Below are positions 58,247-64,000 of a stretch of DNA of 64,000 nucleotides, piece after piece. Source of the stretch: Flavobacterium sp. (GTDB lineage: Bacteria; Bacteroidota; Bacteroidia; Flavobacteriales; Flavobacteriaceae); the NCBI GenBank assembly GCA_012837155.1, contig CP051546.1, positions 1,095,075-1,159,074 of the forward strand, read 5' to 3'. The position numbers were made by a program, and so were the translations under genes. Position 1 is the first letter of the stretch, and each line of letters begins with the position of its first letter. A model generated the notes under the pieces. It was given only the letters and a program-made list of their open reading frames with translations, had not been told where the DNA came from and ran no database searches.

Positions 58247-61200
58247 ATGAGGTTAAAATTCAAATGGATTTTTACGCTATTAGTAGCGTTGTCTATGCAG
58301 TTTTCTTTTGCACAAGAAAAAACTGTTAGTGGTATAGTTTCGGATGGTATTGGTCCCATTCCGAGTGCTAATGTAGTTGTCAAAGGAACTAAGCGAAGTG
58401 TACAAACTAATTTTGATGGAAAATACACCATCAAAGTAAATGTGGGTGAAACTTTGGTGTTTACTTTTGTAGGTCTACAAACTGAAACCGTTAAGGTAGG
58501 AGCATCTAATACGATAAATATTAAGATGCAAGAAGGAGGAAAGCAACTAGAAGAAGTGGTTGTGGTGGCTTATGGAACAGCTAAAAAAGAGTCCATAACT
58601 GGTTCTATTTCTAAAATTAAAGCAGAAGATTTAGAAAGAAGGCCTATAACTAATTTATCTAGTGCCATTGAAGGATCTACAACGGGAATCTTTGTGACTT
58701 CTCCATCAGGGCAACCTGGTTCAGGGCAAACCATACGAATCAGAGGATTTGCTTCTGCTGGGGGAACTTCGGATGATGTTCTTTATGTTGTAGATGGATT
58801 TCCTATTAGTGGGGGGTTAAATTCTATTAATGCAGCAGATATTGAAAGTCTTTCCATCTTAAAAGACGCTGGTTCTACTGCCATCTATGGAAATAAAGCT
58901 TCTAATGGGGTAGTTTTGGTTACAACTAAAAGAGGAAAAGCTCAAGGTGGGGAATTAAAAGTGAGTTTGTCAACAGGTATTGTTTCAAGGGGAAATTCAG
59001 AATACGATAGGTTAAACCCTTCTGATTATTATGAAGCCTTTTGGGAAGCAAAGAGAAACGCTTTGGCTGTGCCGGGTGTTGCTACTCCTGCGGCTTTAAC
59101 TGCTGCAAATTTAGCCGCTACTAATGGAATTATAAACGATTTAAGATACAATCCTTTTAATGTTCCTAATAATCAAATTGTAGGAATAGATGGAAAAATT
59201 AATCCTAATGCAAAATTATTGTATCCTCAGGATTTAGATTGGGCAAAAGCCATCTCTAGAACAGGAATAAGACGTAATGCAGATATTAGTTTTCAAAACA
59301 AATCAGACAGAGGATCTTTTTATGGATCGGTAGGGTATCTTCAAGAAGAAGGGTATGTGTTAAATTCTGACTTAACAAGAGTGACCACTAGAATTAATAC
59401 TGATTATCAAGCAACGCCTTGGTTAAAAGCAGGATTGAACTTGTCTGGAAACATATCTAAAGGAAATCAAGCCCAAACAGAAACAGGTGCTGGTTTAAGT
59501 AACAGTACCAGTTTTGTAAACCCGTTCCGTTTTACTCGTAATATAGGACCTATTTATCCTGTGTATGCTCATACAGCAACGGGAGAATATGTATTGGATT
59601 CGAATGGTTTGCCTGTTTTCGATATCAATGGAACTAGACCAACGGCTGCTAGTAGTGGTCGACATATAGTGGCCGAAATTTTATTGAATAATGACTTGCG
59701 TGAGTTTAATAATTTTGTTGCTAAATCTTTCTTTGACGTTAAAATTGCTCCAGGATTAACTTTTACGAACAATATGTCTTACGAAATAGAGAACAGATAC
59801 AGAAGTTATTATGAAAATCCCATTGTAGGCGATGGAGCTGCATCTGGTGGAGATGCAACTAAATCTAATAGAAAAAGAACTACAATTGGATTTAATCAAT
59901 TGCTTAATTATAGCAAAACATTTAATGAGTTGCATAATTTCGAATTATTAGCAGGGCATGAAACTCAAAAATTTGAACGTGATTTCTTGACAGGCAGTAA
60001 AAAAGGAGAAATTTTTTCAGGAAACCAAGAACTTGGAAATTTTGTTACTATTCAGGAGGCAAATTCTACTTATGATTCTCGAAATGAAGAAAGTTATTTT
60101 GGTCGATTAAATTATAATTATGCAAACAAATACTATTTAAGTGCCTCCGCTCGTAGAGATGGAACTTCGGTATTTTCGCCTGAAAAAAATTGGGGTAACT
60201 TTTGGTCTTTAGGGCTTTCATGGAGTATTCATAAAGAAAAGTTTATTTCTAATTTGAGTTGGATTAATGAATTAAAACTTAGAGCTTCTATGGGAGAGTT
60301 AGGAAACAACAATCTAATAGACTCAGATGGGAATACTATCTACTATGGCTATCAAGCTTTATTGGGATTAGGATATAATAATCAAACCCAACCAGGAGTA
60401 ATTGTGAGTAGTCTTGGTTCGCCTGATTTACGCTGGGAGAAATCAGGACATAAAGATATTGCTTTGGAATTTGGCTTTTTTGATAGACTAAGAGGTTCTG
60501 TGGAATATTCGACAAAACTTCTTCTGATTTGATTTTTAGCGTGCCGTTGCCGTTATCAGCAGGAGGAATTTTGTTTACCAATCGAAACAGTCAAATACGA
60601 AACATAGGAAAAGCATTTAACAGAGGGTTTGAAGTAAGCTTGTCCTACGATATTTTTAAACATAAAGATTTTGGATGGACAATGACAGTTAATGCCTCAA
60701 CATTGAAAAATGAATTTATCAAATTGCCTGACGGGCAAGATGTTATTCCTAGCGGAACCAAACAGTTTAAAGTTGGAAAAGGACGTTTTGACTATTATCT
60801 TAGACAATGGTATGGGGTGGATCCAACAGACGGTTCAGGTTTATTTATAGCAGCGGATCCTACGGCTACTAATGTTCGAACTATAAATGGTGTAGCAGTT
60901 ACTCCGTTTTCTAATAATGCAAAATTCGATTATTCGGGATCCGTTATTCCTGATGTGTATGGTTCATTTAATTCTACTTTTAAATACAAAAGATTTAATT
61001 TAGACTTTTTGTTTACCTATCAAATAGGAGGTAAAAACTTGGATTTAAATTATGCAGGACTTTTGGATTTTTCTTCTTATGGAGGCGCATTGTCAACAGA
61101 TGTTCTTAGCAGATGGCAAAAACCTGGCGATATTACGGATGTGCCAAGAGCAGATAATACATTGGCAACACAATGGCAAGCAAATTCTACTCGATTTTTA

Positions 61201-61431
61201 CATGATGCCTCTTATGTAAGTTTAAGACAAATTAATTTTTCTTATGATTTACCTATGGAGTTTATTAAAAAAATAGGTGCGTCTAATGTACGATTATTTG
61301 CTAATGCCGAAAATGTATTTAATTTGAATTACAAAAAAGGATTTAGCCAGCAACAAGCATTTTCAGGAAATACCTCAAATGTATATGAGCCATCTAGAGT
61401 GATTACTTTTGGAGTGAATTTAAAATTTTAA
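58247..61431 (+). CDS. SusC/RagA-family TonB-dependent outer-membrane transporter, one frame break
   Basis: It imports glycans or peptides through the outer membrane with its SusD partner. Signal peptide MRLKFKWIFTLLVALSMQFSFA, a carboxypeptidase-like domain (VSGIVSDGIGPIPSANVVVK), the TonB box region EEVVVVAYGTAKKESITGS, a plug (IRIRGFASAGG, LYVVDGFPISGG, LKDAGSTAIYGNKASNGVV) and a barrel ending VITFGVNLKF. A missing T near 60508 splits the frame; repair gives SVEYFDKTSSDLIFS and about 1061 residues. susD starts one base after its stop. Substrate unknown. Confidence 0.94.
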
Positions 61432-61432
61432 A

Positions 61433-62926
61433 ATGAAAAAGATGAAAAATAATATATACAGATTATTACTAGTAATGGTGGTGTCATTTTCTTTGAATTC
61501 TTGTGATAAAGAATTTTTGAAAACATCTCCAACAGATCAAGTTTCAGCTGATTTAGCAACCAAGACCACTAAAAATGCTAAAACAATACTTGAGGGAATT
61601 CACAGATCCTTGTATTATAGATATGATGATAACCAAGGGGGAGTAGGTATAGGGGCGTCCTTTATTCAGTTGGATTGCGCGGGAGAAGATCAGGTAAGCA
61701 ATGCGAATCAATTCTTTAACAGAGTGTATCAATGGATTGCATGTGCTAGTGATTCCGATATTTACAGTCGATTTCCTTGGGTTTTCTATTACCATATTAT
61801 AAGCAATGCCAATGTAATATTAGATGGGATTGATAAGGCTGAAGGACCTCAAGAGGAAAAGGACTATATCAAGGGGCAAGCTTTGATATACAGAGCTTTT
61901 GCTCATTATCAATTGGTTCAAGTATACGGAGGGCGATATAAAGCGGCTGGCAACAATACCCAACTGGGAGTGCCATACAAAACAACAAATACTGTTTTGC
62001 TAATAGCAAGAAACACCGTAGAAGATGTATACCAAAAAATAAATACAGATTTAGATGCGGGTATTGCTTTGTTGAGTGCTTATGCCAGACCTAACAAATC
62101 CAATATCAATGCAGCGGTAGCTAAAGGATTAAAGGCAAGAGTAGCTTTAACCCAAGGAAAATGGGCTTTGGCAGCACAAATGGCGGTAGCGGCTAGAACG
62201 GGATTCACATTAATGAGCGCAGCAACTTATCAAAATGGATTTGGTATTGGTTCAGAAGCTAATTCTGAATTTATGTGGGCGAGTCAAATTACACAGGATG
62301 ATCAATCCGATACTTTTGGTAATTTTGGTGCTTACATTTCTAGAAATTTCAACTCAAGTGCCATCAGATCCAATCCAAGATCGATTAACTCGACCTTATA
62401 CAATCTAATTCCAGCTACGGATGTGCGTAAAAAATTATGGGATCCAACAGGAGCGCATACAGCATTGGCTTTGCCTAGTAATTTTTCTAAGAAACCATAT
62501 ACCAACCAAAAGTTTTTAGCGGTAGGGTTAACTGATAGTAGAGTAGACGTGCCTTTAATGAGAGCTGCCGAAATGTATCTTATAGAAGCTGAAGCAAACG
62601 CAAGAAACGGTGCTGACTCCCCTGCGGCTCAAGCCTTGTTTAATTTAGTAAAAACTAGAGATGCTGCTTACACTTTATCAACTAAAACAGGTCAAGCATT
62701 AATTGACGAGATTATGATACAGCGTAGAGTTGAACTTTGGGGGGAAGGATTCCGTTTCCTTGATTTGAAACGGTTGAACTTGCCTTTGGATAGAACAGGA
62801 GCGAATCATCAAGCTTCATTAATTGCAAATGTTTTCAATGTCCCTGCTAACGATCTTAAATGGGATTGGTTGATTCCAAGAGAAGAAATAAGCGCTAATC
62901 CGCTAATTACTCAAAACCCTAAATAA
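61433..62926 (+). CDS. SusD/RagB-family outer-membrane lipoprotein
   Basis: This is a 497-residue surface lipoprotein that captures substrate for the SusC channel. The signal peptide ends with the lipobox SLNSC. Family marks are FLKTSPTDQVSAD at the N-terminus, ALIYRAFAHYQLVQVYG, VPLMRAAEMYLIEAEANAR, IDEIMIQRRVELWGEGFRF and LDLKRLNLPL. The frame is intact. It is closely linked to susC and followed by a terminator. No enzyme genes of a polysaccharide locus lie beside the pair. Confidence 0.95.
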   Translation: MKKMKNNIYRLLLVMVVSFSLNSCDKEFLKTSPTDQVSADLATKTTKNAKTILEGIHRSLYYRYDDNQGGVGIGASFIQLDCAGEDQVSNANQFFNRVYQWIACASDSDIYSRFPWVFYYHIISNANVILDGIDKAEGPQEEKDYIKGQALIYRAFAHYQLVQVYGGRYKAAGNNTQLGVPYKTTNTVLLIARNTVEDVYQKINTDLDAGIALLSAYARPNKSNINAAVAKGLKARVALTQGKWALAAQMAVAARTGFTLMSAATYQNGFGIGSEANSEFMWASQITQDDQSDTFGNFGAYISRNFNSSAIRSNPRSINSTLYNLIPATDVRKKLWDPTGAHTALALPSNFSKKPYTNQKFLAVGLTDSRVDVPLMRAAEMYLIEAEANARNGADSPAAQALFNLVKTRDAAYTLSTKTGQALIDEIMIQRRVELWGEGFRFLDLKRLNLPLDRTGANHQASLIANVFNVPANDLKWDWLIPREEISANPLITQNPK

Positions 62927-62949
62927 TTTTTTGGATTAAAATAAATTGC

Positions 62950-62980
62950 AGAGGCTGTCCGAAAAGGCAGCCTCTTTTTT
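62950..62980 (+). terminator. Terminator after susD
   Basis: AGAGGCTG and CAGCCTCT form a stem around TCCGAAAAGG, followed by a run of T (62974-62981). Confidence 0.88.
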
Positions 62981-63067
62981 TGAATGTGGTTTTTTCTAAA
63001 TGATAGTACCATTGGCGAATCCGTAAAGAGATAGCAATAATATAGCAGAGATGATTTTGATGTCGTA

Positions 63068-63403
63068 ATCTACAATCAAAAATCGTTAGCCTACCATCAT
63101 AAATCAAATAAATCTTTCTCGGGCAACAATCGAAATGTCATTCGATGGTATTTGGTCACGCCATATTTTAGGATTGCTTCCCGATGTTCTTTGGTGGGAT
63201 AGCCTTTGTTTTGCTTCCAATTATACATAGGAAATTCTTCGTGAATTAAGTTCATATACTCATCGCGATAGGTTTTTGCTAGTACAGATGCCGCAGCAAT
63301 ACTCATATATTTCGAATCGCCTTTTATGATACTTTGATTTGGAATCGATTTTAGCAATGCTATTTCGGTTGTAGAAAACTGTTTTCCAGAGGTGTTTTTT
63401 AAT
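63068..63403. repeat. Direct repeat (right copy) flanking the SusC/SusD pair
   Basis: Matches 57577-57911 in the same orientation. It holds the 3' half of rnhB plus about 29 bases beyond its stop codon. Confidence 0.88.
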
Positions 63404-63755
63404 CCCAATTTTGCATTCAATGACCGATTACCATCAACAATAATAAATTCTGGAGTAGGGTTTAATTTCAAAATACATTCTTGCATTCCTTTCATCGAAG
63501 CATTTAAGATATTGATTTCGTCAATTTCTTTGGATGCAAATGTACTACGGCAAATGCGACAGCCTGTTGTTCGATTATTGGTCTGAGTTTTTCTCTTGTT
63601 TTTTCGGATAATTGCTTGCTGTCGTTCAAAATGATGTTTTCAAAATGGGCAGGAAGAATTACTGCCGCCGCTGTAACAGGCCCCGCAAGACAGCCTCGAC
63701 CCGCTTCGTCAGTTCCAGTTTCTAGATTGAATTTAGAAAAAGTATTGAGCAACAT
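63097..63755 (-). CDS. rnhB: Ribonuclease HII, one frame break
   Basis: It removes ribonucleotides from DNA. Active-site residues are in the N-terminal [19 protein letters not shown] (Asp, Glu), in FIIVDGNR (Asp) and in [20 protein letters not shown] (Asp). A missing A near 63520 splits the frame; repair gives [20 protein letters not shown]. About 220 residues, longer than usual by roughly 15 because of a segment [18 protein letters not shown]. The 3' half is duplicated at 57606-57911. Confidence 0.93.
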
Positions 63756-63873
63756 ATTGTTTTTATTAGAACAGCAAATATTGTAAAATTTTATTCAAAA
63801 AAAGCATAGTTTTTCCTTTTGTCAAAGCATCCTTATAATTTCAACTGTTTTTTTATTTATGTGTTTTTTCATT

Positions 63874-63881
63874 TACCTTTG
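63874..63881 (+). promoter_or_regulatory. -7 promoter element of the last gene
   Basis: TACCTTTG is an exact TAnnTTTG match, 46 bases before the ATG at 63928. The T-rich sequence upstream has no clear TTTG at the -33 position. Confidence 0.55.
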
Positions 63882-63927
63882 CTGGAGTAAAATTCCAGAA
63901 TAATTGCCTAATTATATATCGTTCCAA

Positions 63928-64000
63928 ATGAGGATTCTTTTTTTCTTATATCTTTTAGTATTGCCAACACTCTTGTTTTCTCAAGGAAAAAAGATAGATC
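63928..64000 (+). CDS. Secreted protein, start only (runs off the window)
   Basis: Only 24 codons are visible: MRILFFLYLLVLPTLLFSQG, then KKID. This is a clear signal peptide with likely cleavage after FSQ or nearby. Function cannot be judged. Confidence 0.7.
   Translation, partial: MRILFFLYLLVLPTLLFSQGKKID

Noticed and set aside
61553-61795. Minus-strand frames inside susC, susD, mutL and similar long genes.
   Set aside because: They lie opposite well-supported coding sequence, have no recognisable motif and no plausible start signals.
1-64000. CRISPR array or cas genes.
   Set aside because: No series of equal repeats with unique spacers was seen; the only short tandem units are 7-base repeats. 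No cas-like protein was recognised.

Overview
The window looks like chromosome of a member of the Flavobacteriaceae, most probably Flavobacterium or a close relative. The DNA is AT-rich. It has TAnnTTTG-type promoter elements, a SusC/SusD outer-membrane pair, a Bacteroidetes-type TonB protein, a long flavobacterial type I signal peptidase, and a parA-parB-DUF5683-dapB-lepB-WbqC gene row.

Layout. 0.1-3.7 kb: lpxK and a purine nucleoside phosphorylase gene split by an IS1182-family element. 3.7-8 kb: hybrid histidine kinase, GAPDH, lipA. 8.1-13.4 kb: M48 protease, tonB, ECF sigma factor, glycosyltransferase 2, PaiB-like protein, murB. 13.4-18.9 kb: asnB, glycosyltransferase 4, DUF2461, rhodanese-thioredoxin lipoprotein, DUF3089 hydrolase. 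19-26.6 kb: recF, divergent from a TPR protein, ribH, mutL, two rhomboids and a membrane endonuclease/exonuclease/phosphatase protein. 26.6-32 kb: WbqC, lepB, dapB, DUF5683, parB, parA. 32.3-36.1 kb: a dienoyl-CoA-reductase-like SDR, then a small accessory patch (DUF3024 and a trypsin-like protease with attC-like sites), then an aminotransferase. 36.2-39 kb: a second IS1182 copy carrying a nested IS630-family element. 39-44.5 kb: methylmalonyl-CoA mutase (both subunits), a DivIC-like protein, uridine kinase, tRNA-Pro. 44.6-51.7 kb: thioredoxin reductase, then an anaerobic/nitrosative-stress block (ric, nrdD, nrdG, an Rrf2 remnant, a hemerythrin-PAS protein) and a toxin-antitoxin pair. 51.7-57.5 kb: lysS, an ISAs1-family element, a lipoprotein gene split by an IS30-family element, lipB. 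57.6-64 kb: a SusC/SusD pair lying between a partial and a complete copy of rnhB, then the start of a secreted-protein gene.

Themes. lipA and lipB would supply lipoylation. ric, nrdD and nrdG lie in one direction behind a palindrome of the CRP/FNR type; a second such site lies before the divergent hemerythrin-PAS gene. parA and parB handle chromosome segregation. Cell-surface genes (lpxK, murB, lepB, tonB, susCD, glycosyltransferases) are spread through the window.

Quality caveat. About thirty otherwise well-conserved genes, many essential, are broken in the reading frame, and most can be repaired by one base in a homopolymer run. The two IS1182 copies also differ from each other mainly by such single-base length changes. 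I read most of these breaks as sequence errors and give the restored gene span. Genes cut by insertion sequences with visible target duplications are real disruptions. All assignments rest on reading the sequence; no database search was run.
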